From positions 1-11,922 of the forward strand of contig JBNKFQ010000358.1 in NCBI GenBank assembly GCA_050289385.1: a DNA stretch of 11,922 bases. The letters run 5' to 3'. Under the pieces are notes generated by a model. The model saw nothing but the letters and a program-made list of their open reading frames with translations, had not been told where the DNA came from and did not search any database. Both the position numbers and the translations under genes were made by a program. Each line of letters begins with the position of its first letter. Within the stretch, counting starts at the first letter, position 1. The stretch is from JBNKFQ01 sp050289385. GTDB taxonomy: Bacteria; Pseudomonadota; Gammaproteobacteria; Pseudomonadales; Porticoccaceae. Below, piece by piece: positions 1 through 6,683 of the stretch.

Positions 1-284
1 AACGCCTGCACGATCGTTTTGATTCGTTGTTGAATGGGTACCAGCGTCAGTTTCTCGGTGCCGAAGTCGTGGATATCCGACCGTTGTCGGTTGAGCCTCG
101 AATGGTACACGACCCCGAGCACCCGGATGCCGATGCAGAGGGATATGTCGCCTATCCAAATATCAATCCGGTGTCGGAAATGATGAATCTATTGGAGACA
201 ACACGTGCTTATGAAGCCAACGTGCGAGCGGTGAATGTGGCCAAGACAATGGCGCTTCGCGCACTTGAAATCGGGCAGCGTTAA
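1..284 (+). CDS. flgC: Flagellar proximal rod protein FlgC (C-terminal part, cut by window edge)
   Basis: This is the 3' end of flgC; the reading frame is open from the first base of the window (first whole codon at position 3), so the true start lies upstream. FlgC is a proximal rod subunit in the periplasm, exported by the flagellar type III system. The visible 94 residues contain the family's tail: a short segment rich in Asp/Pro/His (DPEHPDADAEGYVAYPNIN), then the C-terminal helix with ETTRAYEANVRAVNVAK and an ending LRALEIGQR, which are hallmarks of FlgC/FlgB/FlgG rod proteins. The DPEHPDAD-type linker before YPNIN separates FlgC from FlgB. It ends in TAA, 54 bases before fliE, a gap that holds a perfect palindrome. 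flgB is expected just upstream but is outside the window. Confidence 0.95.
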   Translation, partial: RLHDRFDSLLNGYQRQFLGAEVVDIRPLSVEPRMVHDPEHPDADAEGYVAYPNINPVSEMMNLLETTRAYEANVRAVNVAKTMALRALEIGQR

Positions 285-301
285 GTGGGTGAAAACGGTT
301 T

Positions 302-319
302 AGGGTCGTGCACGACCCT
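302..319. repeat. Perfect 18-bp palindrome between flgC and fliE
   Basis: The sequence AGGGTCGTGCACGACCCT is identical to its own reverse complement across all 18 bases. It lies in the only flgC-fliE gap, ending 19 bases before the fliE ATG. In RNA it could form a 7-bp GC-rich stem with a 4-base loop. No T-tract follows, so it is not a standard terminator. It could be an operator for a dimeric regulator, an RNA-processing or stability hairpin, or a repeat remnant; nothing in the sequence decides among these. Confidence 0.7.
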
Positions 320-338
320 TAGGCGAGGGGGCAGGTAA

Positions 339-656
339 ATGTCTATAGAAACGATAGCGTCCATTTCCAACGGACTTAATATCAGCGACGGACTTTATAT
401 CAACGAATTGGATGCATTAAACACGGAGAGCCGCTCCAGTCCGTTTGCGGACTGGCTGAGCGGGGAAATCAACGCTGTAAATCAGCAGATTCAAACCGCT
501 GAAGTTAAGGTTCAAAAACTTGCCATGGGTGAAGAGGATAACCTGCACCAGGTTATGTTATCGCTGGAAAAGGCCAAGCTGGGTTTTGAGCTGGCCCTTC
601 AGGTACGCAACAAATTACTTGAGGGCTACCAGGAAATTATGCGGATGCAGGTGTAG
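339..656 (+). CDS. fliE: Flagellar hook-basal body adaptor FliE
   Basis: FliE (105 aa, normal family length) joins the MS ring and export gate to the proximal rod and is one of the first proteins exported. The family signature is the C-terminal helix: the motif VMLSLEKAKLGFELALQVRN, followed by KLLEGYQEIMRMQV at the very end, where residues near FELALQVRNKLLEGYQEIM are strongly conserved. The N-terminal third is variable, as usual. The ATG at 339 is preceded by a purine-rich GAGGGGG (325-331), a reasonable ribosome binding site. It ends with TAG, 9 bases before the first fliF ATG, and its position between flgC and fliF is the common arrangement in many flagellar operons. A +1-shifted overlapping frame here is a shadow. 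Confidence 0.96.
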   Translation: MSIETIASISNGLNISDGLYINELDALNTESRSSPFADWLSGEINAVNQQIQTAEVKVQKLAMGEEDNLHQVMLSLEKAKLGFELALQVRNKLLEGYQEIMRMQV

Positions 657-665
657 GGCTAAGGT

Positions 666-2216
666 ATGGCGAATATGTGGATTTCCCGGCGCGAACTGTC
701 CGATAACGCCCGTATTTCTATATTGGTCGGTTTCGTGGTGATTGTCGGTTTCACGATTGGTGCATATTTCTGACTGATGGGTGAAGAATATCAGACGCTT
801 TTTACGGATCTGGCTCCCCGCGATGCGGCTAGCGTTGTATCGGAGCTGGATCGTTTGAAGGTGGATTATCAACTGGACCAGGGCGGTGCCCAAATTTTGG
901 TGCCGGCGTCATCGGTTTATGACGTGCGTCTGAAACTTATGGGATCGGGAGTGCCGCTAACGGGAGGTGTGGGTTTTGAAATCTTTGACAACACCGATTT
1001 CGGCATGACGGAATTTGCGCAGCGCATCAACTATCAGCGGGCTTTGGAGGGTGAACTCACCCGTACCATTACTTCGCTGCAGGAGGTCAAATATGCCCGC
1101 GTGCACTTGGTAATACCGGAGAAAAGCCTGTTTCAACAGGCCGAAAATTCGCCAAGCGCTTCAGTTACACTTTTTTTAAAGGCGGAATTCAAAGGGGCGG
1201 ATCAGAGCCTGGACAGTGCGCAAATCATGGGCATCCAACGTTTGGTAGCAGCGGCTGTTCCCAATTTGAAGGCCGCCAGGGTGACCGTAACCGACCAGGA
1301 TGGCAGAACCCTGAGCCGGCAGATATCGGAGGAAAAGGCCATTGCCGCCATATCGGAGCGGTTGCAGCAAAAACAGTCGATTGAAAAATATCTCGCGGAA
1401 AAAGTAACGGAGGTACTGGATAGGGCCTTCGGGGCCGGCAAGGCTATGGTAAGTGTGGATGCCGTGCTCGATTTCAGTGAAATCAAGCGCACCCGTGAAC
1501 ATGTGTTAACGCCCGATGAAAATGGAATGGGGGGCGTAATAAGGCGCCGGGAAACCCGGCTCGGATCTGATTCAGCGCAGAAGGACGCTGAAGGGAATAT
1601 TACTACGGAAGTGGAATACAAGCTGGGGCGGTCGGTGGAGCAGTCTGTCGAAATACCCGGCAAGATTATGCGCCTGAGTGTGGGCGTCATTGTGCCATCG
1701 GACACAACAGAAACGCGGCGCCGGCAAATCCGCAACCTGGTGGAAATGGCGGTCGGCATCGACTCTTCCCGAGGAGATGCGGTGGCGGTGTATGCCATCA
1801 GTCAGACGATGGAGGCCTTATCTGCGGCGGAACCTGTCCCATTATTACAGGCAACAGAGGCGGAAACATTCGAGCCTCGATCACAGGATCGATGGGTGCA
1901 GGATCGATTGGCGGGTGACTCTCAACCCGAACAGAGCATAGGGTTGAAAGCCTGGATTAACGAACACGAGCCAGTTTGGTTAGGCGCCTGGATAGCGGCC
2001 CTAATCCTTATTGCAGTGTTTGGTTTGTTGATTGTGAGAAGCAACCGTAAACCGGGTGCAACCGAAACGAATGCAACTGATGCAATATTGCAACAGGCAG
2101 AATCGGGAGCATTGATCCCAGCCTTGTCCCACGCCGATCGGGAACGGGCATTGGAAAAGATCAGGCATTGGCTCGAACAGACTGATATTGTCGACAGTCG
2201 TGAGGCCGGGCGATGA
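666..2216 (+). CDS. fliF: MS-ring protein FliF, interrupted by an in-frame TGA at codon 36
   Basis: FliF builds the MS ring in the inner membrane, on which the rod, switch and export gate assemble. The frame opens at ATG 666 (or ATG 675, with AAGG at 661-664) and encodes a short basic head and a hydrophobic helix (residues about 19-35). TGA at 771-773 then stops it; the same frame continues without interruption to 2216. After the stop come the ring-building motifs: YQTLFTDL, then GVGFEIFD, then INYQRALEGELTRTI and RVHLVIPEKSLF, all typical of FliF. A second membrane helix lies at about 438-460, and the C-terminal tail (KIRHWLEQTD) resembles the segment that binds FliG. The periplasmic insert is short, giving 516 codons against about 550 in E. 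coli. In the E. coli protein Trp stands at the stop's place (ILWAKAPDY against F-stop-LMGEEY), so TGG to TGA is the simplest reading. If ATG 777 is used alone, a 479-aa product without its first helix results. It ends in an ATGA overlap with the next gene. Confidence 0.9.
771..773 (+). other. In-frame TGA within fliF (family Trp position)
   Basis: The local reading is TTC TGA CTG ATG. The TGA falls directly after the first transmembrane helix and five residues before the conserved Tyr of the first ring-building motif, where E. coli FliF has Trp. Both flanks code for recognisable FliF in the same frame, so this is a point stop, not a frameshift. TGA also ends several other genes here (fliF itself, fliH, fliJ, flgE, fliN, fliP), so a genome-wide UGA-Trp code is excluded. 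Remaining options are a nonsense mutation, occasional tRNA-Trp readthrough, or a sequencing error. Confidence 0.85.
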
Positions 2217-2833
2217 GAGTCTATAAACAAGCAGCGCTGCACTTGCACGGATTGAATGAGGCGGATCGACAATGGCTCCTGGATCAACTTCCTGTTCGGC
2301 AACGGGAAAATCTGCTGCCATTGCTGGAAGAGCTTAACGCGTTGGGAATACCCCGGGAAAGGGTGCTGTTGGACGAGTTGAATCTCACCGGCACCGGCAC
2401 CGGCACCGGCGAGCGGAAAGCGGCCGCTGCTGAAATATCCTATATCCGCTATATCTCAGACAGAAGCCCCACCGATATTGCGGCGGCACTGAATGAAGAA
2501 GCCGATGGTATTGTCGCCGCTGTTTTGTCGGTTTACGACTGGCCGTTCCAAAGGGCTTATTTGCAAAGCTTGTCTGCGGAGCGCCGTTGTTCAGTTCAGG
2601 AATCGGTCAACAAAATCCAAAATCAGCTTTCTGCCAGGGTACGGGAGGCGTTACTGAAAACGCTCTACAACAGACTGCTAGCCCTTCCGCAAACCTGTGC
2701 CTGGTCCGAAACACCTGCGGTGGATAACAAACTTGGTCGCGATGGGGCAGACGCATCGTCTTCTCATCGACGTTGGTGGAAGCCGATAAAAAGTTGGTGG
2801 AACCCGATAAGGAGGCTCGCTTGGCAACGGTAA
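2213..2833 (+). CDS. Short protein in the fliG position (possible degenerate FliG-like switch protein)
   Basis: This 206-aa protein begins with an ATGA overlap with fliF and precedes fliH, the slot normally held by fliG. It is not a normal FliG (about 330 aa): I see no C-terminal torque domain with its charged helix and no EHPQR motif. Residues 7-57 form a Leu/Glu-rich helical module (LHGLNEADRQWLLDQLP then LLPLLEELNALGIP). After a TGTGTGTG linker (59-66), residues of about 75-150 (SYIRYISDRSPTDIAAALNE, then AAVLSVYDWPFQRAYLQSL and SAERRCSVQE) recall the helical ARM-type repeat of FliG middle domains, where short helices read 'ALxxE..IVAxVLS.L'. The last 45 residues, rich in Trp, Arg and Ser, look unstructured and overlap the start of fliH. 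The FliG link is an inference from position and weak pattern; it could be an unrelated adaptor to the FliF tail. Confidence 0.75.
   Translation: MRVYKQAALHLHGLNEADRQWLLDQLPVRQRENLLPLLEELNALGIPRERVLLDELNLTGTGTGTGERKAAAAEISYIRYISDRSPTDIAAALNEEADGIVAAVLSVYDWPFQRAYLQSLSAERRCSVQESVNKIQNQLSARVREALLKTLYNRLLALPQTCAWSETPAVDNKLGRDGADASSSHRRWWKPIKSWWNPIRRLAWQR
2386..2410 (+). repeat. Hexanucleotide microsatellite (CACCGG)x4 inside the fliG-position gene
   Basis: Four perfect tandem copies of CACCGG plus one extra C. In the reading frame they encode four Thr-Gly pairs linking two helical modules. Because the unit is 6 bases, gain or loss of copies by slippage would keep the frame and only change linker length. 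Confidence 0.9.
2808..2815 (+). promoter_or_regulatory. Strong ribosome binding site TAAGGAGG deciding the fliH TTG start
   Basis: This octamer is a full complement to the 16S rRNA 3' end and sits inside the preceding gene, 5 bases before TTG 2821 in the fliH frame. It is the strongest Shine-Dalgarno site in the operon, and the reason the upstream TTG/GTG codons at 2773, 2776, 2794 and 2797 were not chosen. Confidence 0.8.
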
Positions 2834-3624
2834 TTCAGGCACCGCGGGTGGGAAGCGAAACACGCCGTTTATTGTCCACCGGCCCCGCTGCCGAACAGGC
2901 GGGTGAACCTACCCTTGTGGGGCAAGCGGAACCCTCACAGGGCGATGCACGCAAGATTGAGGATACATCCGGGCCTTCCGGCCGCCAGAGTACTCAACAT
3001 CCGGGAGCTGATAACCACCCATCCCCGGAGCGGTTGTGTGCGGAAAGAGATGCTGCGGTAGCTCGGGCAGAAGCGGCGGAGAAAGCGCTGAGCGCTATGC
3101 GCGAACAGTTGTTGAGCGAGCGAACCCAGGCCACAAGCGAGGGTTATCAGGCGGGCCTCCGGCAGGCAATGGAAAAGATCAATGCCGAACAGGTACAGAA
3201 CAGCGAGGCTTTAAAAGAATTATTGCAAAGTTTGAGCGAGCAAAAAAACCAAATTATCCGGCAGGCGGAGGAAGCGGCGATAGAAATAGCTTATGCGGCA
3301 GTCGTGAACATTTTGGGGCAGGCGGGCACGAACCTGAATCTGGTTGAAGCGATGGTAAAACAATCGTTGCAGCAGGTTATGGTACGCGAGGGGCTGGTTG
3401 TATACCTCTCGCCCGCCGATTATCAGAGGTTGCAGCAATTGCAAAAAAATCCGGCCAGCCGCTCCAGCGTGTGGGAGACAGTCGATATTGTGGCAGACAC
3501 GGAGATTGTCGGCGGCTGCAGAATTGAAAGCCGGGCGGGCTCCCTGGACGCACGGCTGGAGATGCAGATGAGCGAATTGAAAAATCGGCTTCTCGAGGTT
3601 CATTCGCTGAGGCGGACGAGATGA
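2821..3624 (+). CDS. fliH: Flagellar export ATPase stator/regulator FliH
   Basis: FliH dimers bind and restrain FliI and tether it to the C-ring and export gate. The start chosen is TTG 2821, because a perfect TAAGGAGG (2808-2815) sits 5 bases before it; the frame is open upstream to TTG 2773 but without such a site. From 2821 the protein has 267 aa. Residues 1-65 are low-complexity and variable; residues of about 70-150 are an Ala/Glu/Gln-rich coiled coil, including EGYQAGLRQAMEKI; the C-terminal half has family patterns, AIEIAYAAVVNILG, VVYLSPADYQRL, and ADTEIVGGCRIESRAGSLDA followed by RLEMQMSELKNRL, which resemble the peripheral-stalk subunits of F/V-type ATPases. It overlaps the previous gene by 13 bases and fliI by ATGA, fitting coupled translation of the ATPase complex. 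Confidence 0.92.
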   Translation: MATVIQAPRVGSETRRLLSTGPAAEQAGEPTLVGQAEPSQGDARKIEDTSGPSGRQSTQHPGADNHPSPERLCAERDAAVARAEAAEKALSAMREQLLSERTQATSEGYQAGLRQAMEKINAEQVQNSEALKELLQSLSEQKNQIIRQAEEAAIEIAYAAVVNILGQAGTNLNLVEAMVKQSLQQVMVREGLVVYLSPADYQRLQQLQKNPASRSSVWETVDIVADTEIVGGCRIESRAGSLDARLEMQMSELKNRLLEVHSLRRTR

Positions 3625-5000
3625 TCGATCGGTTACATCCCGGCGGCCCGTTTTCCGATCATTACGTTCAGGCGATAGAACGTATGAGCCTGACCCGGCG
3701 GGTGGGGAAGGTGAATCAATTTCTCGGACTGGTAGTGGAATCGCTGGGGCCGGAGGTGTTTTGGGGTGAGCGGTGTGAAATCCGCTCGCGGCTGAGCGGT
3801 GAATCGACTCCGTCAGAGGTAGTGGGTATCAAAGAGGGCAAAGTATTGCTGATGCCCTATGGCGCGGTCCAGGGTATCAGTTTGGGGTGCGAGGTGGTGG
3901 CAACTGGCCGGGTCGCGGAGGTGCCGGTCGGTGAAGTGCTGATGGGCCGGGTTATCGATGCCTTTGGGCAACCCTTGGACGGCGGTCCGCCCCTGAAAAT
4001 AGAGCGGTGGCACTCGATCTATCGGGATCCGATCAACCCGTTACAGCGACCCCCCATCGGCACCATCTTGGAAACGGGCGTGCGTTGTGTCGATAGCCTG
4101 ATGACAATCGGTCGCGGACAGCGGGTAGGCATTTTTGCAGGCAGCGGTGTGGGTAAAAGTACCCTGTTGGGCATGATCAGCCGCAATATGGATGCGGACA
4201 TCAATGTTATAGCCATGATCGGCGAGCGGGGTCGCGAAGTCATGGACTTTATTCAACACGTGCTGGGTGAAAAAGGGCTTTGCCGTTCGGTCGTAGTGGT
4301 TGCGACATCGGATCAACCCGCACTGGTGCGTTCCCATGCCGCGCTTGCGGCTACCACGATTGCTGAGTATTTTCGCGACCAGGGGCGGGATGTGGTGCTG
4401 ACCATGGATTCGATTACTCGCTTTGCCATGGCGCAGCGGGAATTGGGGTTGGCTGTTGGGGAGCCCCCCACCAGTCGCGGCTACCCCCCTTCGGTATTTG
4501 CACTCTTGCCGCGTTTGTTGGAACGCTGCGGCACAGTCGCTGGGGGCGGATCTATTACAGCGTTTTATACCGTGTTGGTGGAAGGGGACGATATCAATGA
4601 TCCCATAGCCGATCATGTCCGCGCCATTCTCGATGGCGGCATAGTTTTATCCCGCCAACTGGCCAACCGAAGGCACTATCCGGCCATTGATGTTTTGCAT
4701 AGCAACAGCCGTTTGATCGAGGTGCTGGTAGGTGAAGCTGAGCGTAAAAAAGCCGCCCACCTGATCGGAATAGTGGATACCTATGAACGGGCACGGGATA
4801 TGGTCGATATCGGCGCATACAAGTCCGGCTCTAATCTGGAACTGGATGCCGTTCTCAAGCAGATGCCGGCGATCAACAATTTCCTCCGCCAACCCCATGA
4901 TCAGCGGGTTTCCCGCGCGGAAGCCATGCAGGCTTTAACACAGTTACTGGAGCACCGGCAAATGCCGGTAAGGAAGGCCCGTGAACAGCAAACAGCGTAG
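3621..5000 (+). CDS. fliI: Flagellum-specific export ATPase FliI
   Basis: FliI is the cytoplasmic hexameric ATPase of the flagellar type III export machine, related to F1 beta. At 459 aa it has the family length and all the key parts. The N-terminal beta-barrel region runs to about residue 110 (GRVIDAFGQPLDG). The P-loop is AGSGVGKST at 173-181 (Lys179). The catalytic GERGRE stands at 201-206, the Walker B strand DVVLTMD at 257-263 and the following SITRFAMAQRELGLAVGEPP motif is that of FliI/SctN proteins. TSRGYPPSVFALLPRLLER and the GGGSITAFYTVLVEGDD loop are also typical. The ATG overlaps the fliH stop as ATGA. The tail overlaps the fliJ GTG start by 20 bases. No key residue appears missing, so the ATPase should be active. 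Confidence 0.98.
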   Translation: MIDRLHPGGPFSDHYVQAIERMSLTRRVGKVNQFLGLVVESLGPEVFWGERCEIRSRLSGESTPSEVVGIKEGKVLLMPYGAVQGISLGCEVVATGRVAEVPVGEVLMGRVIDAFGQPLDGGPPLKIERWHSIYRDPINPLQRPPIGTILETGVRCVDSLMTIGRGQRVGIFAGSGVGKSTLLGMISRNMDADINVIAMIGERGREVMDFIQHVLGEKGLCRSVVVVATSDQPALVRSHAALAATTIAEYFRDQGRDVVLTMDSITRFAMAQRELGLAVGEPPTSRGYPPSVFALLPRLLERCGTVAGGGSITAFYTVLVEGDDINDPIADHVRAILDGGIVLSRQLANRRHYPAIDVLHSNSRLIEVLVGEAERKKAAHLIGIVDTYERARDMVDIGAYKSGSNLELDAVLKQMPAINNFLRQPHDQRVSRAEAMQALTQLLEHRQMPVRKAREQQTA

Positions 5001-5442
5001 TCGACAATGCGGCTTGATAATCCGCCAACAGAGCTGGGAGCTGGCTGCACTTGAAATAAGAAGTCGTCGGGCGGCGGACGCATTGACTGAAGCGGAGAGC
5101 GCAGTAGAGAAGGTTGAGGCCGAGATCTCGCAAACCGATATGGCGCTTTGCAGTGCACTCAATGGTGAAGATGTCTTGGACTTGACGTCGCTCCAGGCCG
5201 CACATCAGTTTATTGCGGAACAGCAGGATGCACGTAAACAGCGACTGGCGGAATGCCAGCGGGCCTTGCAGCTCGCGCAGCAGGTGGATTCGCAGGTGAA
5301 AGAGGTCGCGCTTGGTATCAAAGCGCTTGAACGCGTAAAAGCATCGTCAGATTGTGCCTTGAACCGCGAGAGGGAAAACCGAATGCTGGAGCGAAATATG
5401 GAGACTTGGCTGCAATACTTTGGCAAGGCGAATAACCCATGA
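4981..5442 (+). CDS. fliJ: Flagellar export chaperone/central stalk FliJ
   Basis: FliJ is a small coiled-coil protein that fits in the centre of the FliI hexamer, like F1 gamma, and escorts export chaperones. This 153-aa product is almost wholly helical: two long stretches, residues of about 15-55 and 75-145, are rich in Glu, Gln, Ala, Arg and Lys with heptad-like spacing, the expected antiparallel coiled coil, and the length matches the family (about 147). Sequence identity is low, as usual for FliJ, so the call rests on size, coiled coil and position directly after fliI. The GTG start at 4981 overlaps fliI by 20 bases and is preceded by TAAGGAAGG (4969-4977). The stop overlaps the next gene's start as ATGA. 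Confidence 0.88.
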   Translation: MNSKQRSRQCGLIIRQQSWELAALEIRSRRAADALTEAESAVEKVEAEISQTDMALCSALNGEDVLDLTSLQAAHQFIAEQQDARKQRLAECQRALQLAQQVDSQVKEVALGIKALERVKASSDCALNRERENRMLERNMETWLQYFGKANNP

Positions 5443-6233
5443 TATCGACTGATCCGATGTTCTCATCCGCCTTTCGACAGGCGGAAACACGCAATGCTGA
5501 CAGCGGTTTCGATGAACAATGGCAACGAGCGCTGGAAAAGGCCTATTTTGAGAAACAGATGGAAACCATGTGCGACGACGGTAAGGGTGTTGCCAGTACG
5601 GCAATGGCTTTACCGGTAACAGGTAGAACTGCTGTTGTGCAAGCTTCGCCAAATGGCTTGGTACAAAATAATGTTTACCAAAGTGATTTCGTTAATAAGG
5701 CTATTTCGAGTAAAGAGCACAACTTATATCGGCAGGCACAGAGCCAGCAAATCGCAGAAAAAGCTTCAGTAGCGGCGGCGGATTCGATCGGAGTAACTTC
5801 CAACGACTTATCGCAACGAGCCGTGGTTCAGTTTTCGGCGCTGTTGAAAAAACAGGATTCCGGGCCAGTGAGGTCTTTTTTATCACAACAAAATAGTGTC
5901 TCGTGGAAGTCTGCCAACGATAGTCCTGAGATATTTTGCAATACGCATACTCGGAATGTACTGCCGTTGCCAAACTCGGTAAAAGTACTGGCGGCGGAGC
6001 GGGGGGCTCACCTGGTTATTCGTGATTCATCCCTGGAAAAAGTGGATATCCAGAGAGTATTAATGGATATGCGCGATTTTTTTGCCAATAGTGGCCGGCG
6101 TTTGCTGGCGATTACGCTCAATGGCGAACGTATTTGGAGTGGCCATGAGCAACCGCCCGAAAATACTGAAATGGAACTGACCGATTTAGAACGCTTTGAG
6201 ACCAGCACACGAAAAATCGATTGTTTATTTTAA
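5439..6233 (+). CDS. Protein in the fliK position (possible hook-length control protein)
   Basis: This 264-aa protein starts in an ATGA overlap with fliJ and is followed by flgD and flgE, the slot normally held by fliK. It is soluble, without signal peptide or membrane helix. Residues 1-175 are Ser/Gln/Asn-rich and look disordered, as expected for an exported molecular ruler. A compact segment at about 185-240 (VKVLAAERGAHLVIRDSSLE, then RVLMDMRDFFANSGRRLLAI and TLNGERIWSGHEQ) could be a small folded alpha/beta domain. I do not see the usual FliK C-terminal substrate-switch signature (the Leu-rich LRLxPxxLGxVxV pattern), and it is shorter than the typical 350-450 aa. Function is inferred from position and architecture only. 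Its tail is acidic then basic, ending KIDCLF. Confidence 0.65.
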   Translation: MISTDPMFSSAFRQAETRNADSGFDEQWQRALEKAYFEKQMETMCDDGKGVASTAMALPVTGRTAVVQASPNGLVQNNVYQSDFVNKAISSKEHNLYRQAQSQQIAEKASVAAADSIGVTSNDLSQRAVVQFSALLKKQDSGPVRSFLSQQNSVSWKSANDSPEIFCNTHTRNVLPLPNSVKVLAAERGAHLVIRDSSLEKVDIQRVLMDMRDFFANSGRRLLAITLNGERIWSGHEQPPENTEMELTDLERFETSTRKIDCLF

Positions 6234-6248
6234 TGGGGGATTAGGGGT

Positions 6249-6653
6249 ATGGAAGTATCCGGAATTGGGGTGGCGGCCGACAATTCGGCTTCGCGTCGCG
6301 CGGCAATTCAGCAGGAGGATTTTCTGAAAGTGCTGTTGGCGCAATTGCAGTTTCAAGACCCTCTGGAACCATTGGACAACAATGAATTTATTGCACAGTT
6401 TGCACAGCTGACCAGCCTGGAACAAACCCAGCAGCTCAATGACAAACTGGACACCCTGCTGGCCTTGCAGAATGGTGGCCAGGCGATTGGTCTGATTGGG
6501 CGGTCGGTAGAGGCCGCCACCAATACCGGCAGCGTTGTTGGAGAGGTTTCCTCGGTGGCATTTGAAAATGGCACTCCATCGATGACCTTGAAAATGCAAA
6601 GCGGTGAGTTTATCACCGGCATTTCCCTGGGGCAGGTCAGTATCATTCGCTAA
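6249..6653 (+). CDS. flgD: Hook-capping protein FlgD (short form)
   Basis: FlgD forms the cap under which hook subunits polymerise. The N-terminal family motif is clear: QEDFLKVLLAQLQFQDPLEP, then LDNNEFIAQFAQLTSLEQTQ, at residues of about 23-60. Residues 77-134 keep the outer strands of the C-terminal domain (GLIGRSVEAAT, GEVSSVAFENG, then ISLGQVSIIR). At 134 aa it is shorter than the enterobacterial protein (about 230), because the central tudor/Ig-like hybrid region is absent; short forms of this size are known in other bacteria, so this is not evidence of decay. The ATG at 6249 follows TTAGGGGT, a modest ribosome binding site. It starts 15 bases after the previous gene and ends 30 bases before the preferred flgE start. 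Confidence 0.93.
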   Translation: MEVSGIGVAADNSASRRAAIQQEDFLKVLLAQLQFQDPLEPLDNNEFIAQFAQLTSLEQTQQLNDKLDTLLALQNGGQAIGLIGRSVEAATNTGSVVGEVSSVAFENGTPSMTLKMQSGEFITGISLGQVSIIR

Positions 6654-6683
6654 TCGGACTCTATATTGAGTGGGTGGACAACC

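Noticed and set aside
666..773. A genome-wide UGA-as-Trp code to explain the stop in fliF
   Set aside because: TGA is the natural end of several genes here, including fliF, fliH, flgE, fliN and fliP, several of them in ATGA overlaps with the next start.
1202..1798. Long open frame on the minus strand opposite fliF (198 codons)
   Set aside because: It lies wholly within strongly recognisable fliF coding sequence, has Ser/Arg-rich antisense-type composition and no family resemblance; a shadow.
2773..2820. Upstream TTG/GTG starts for fliH
   Set aside because: They have no good ribosome site, while TTG 2821 has a perfect TAAGGAGG 5 bases before it.
4041..4616. 191-codon open frame on the minus strand opposite fliI
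   Set aside because: It is antisense to the conserved ATPase core and its His/Cys/Arg-rich composition is typical of shadows.
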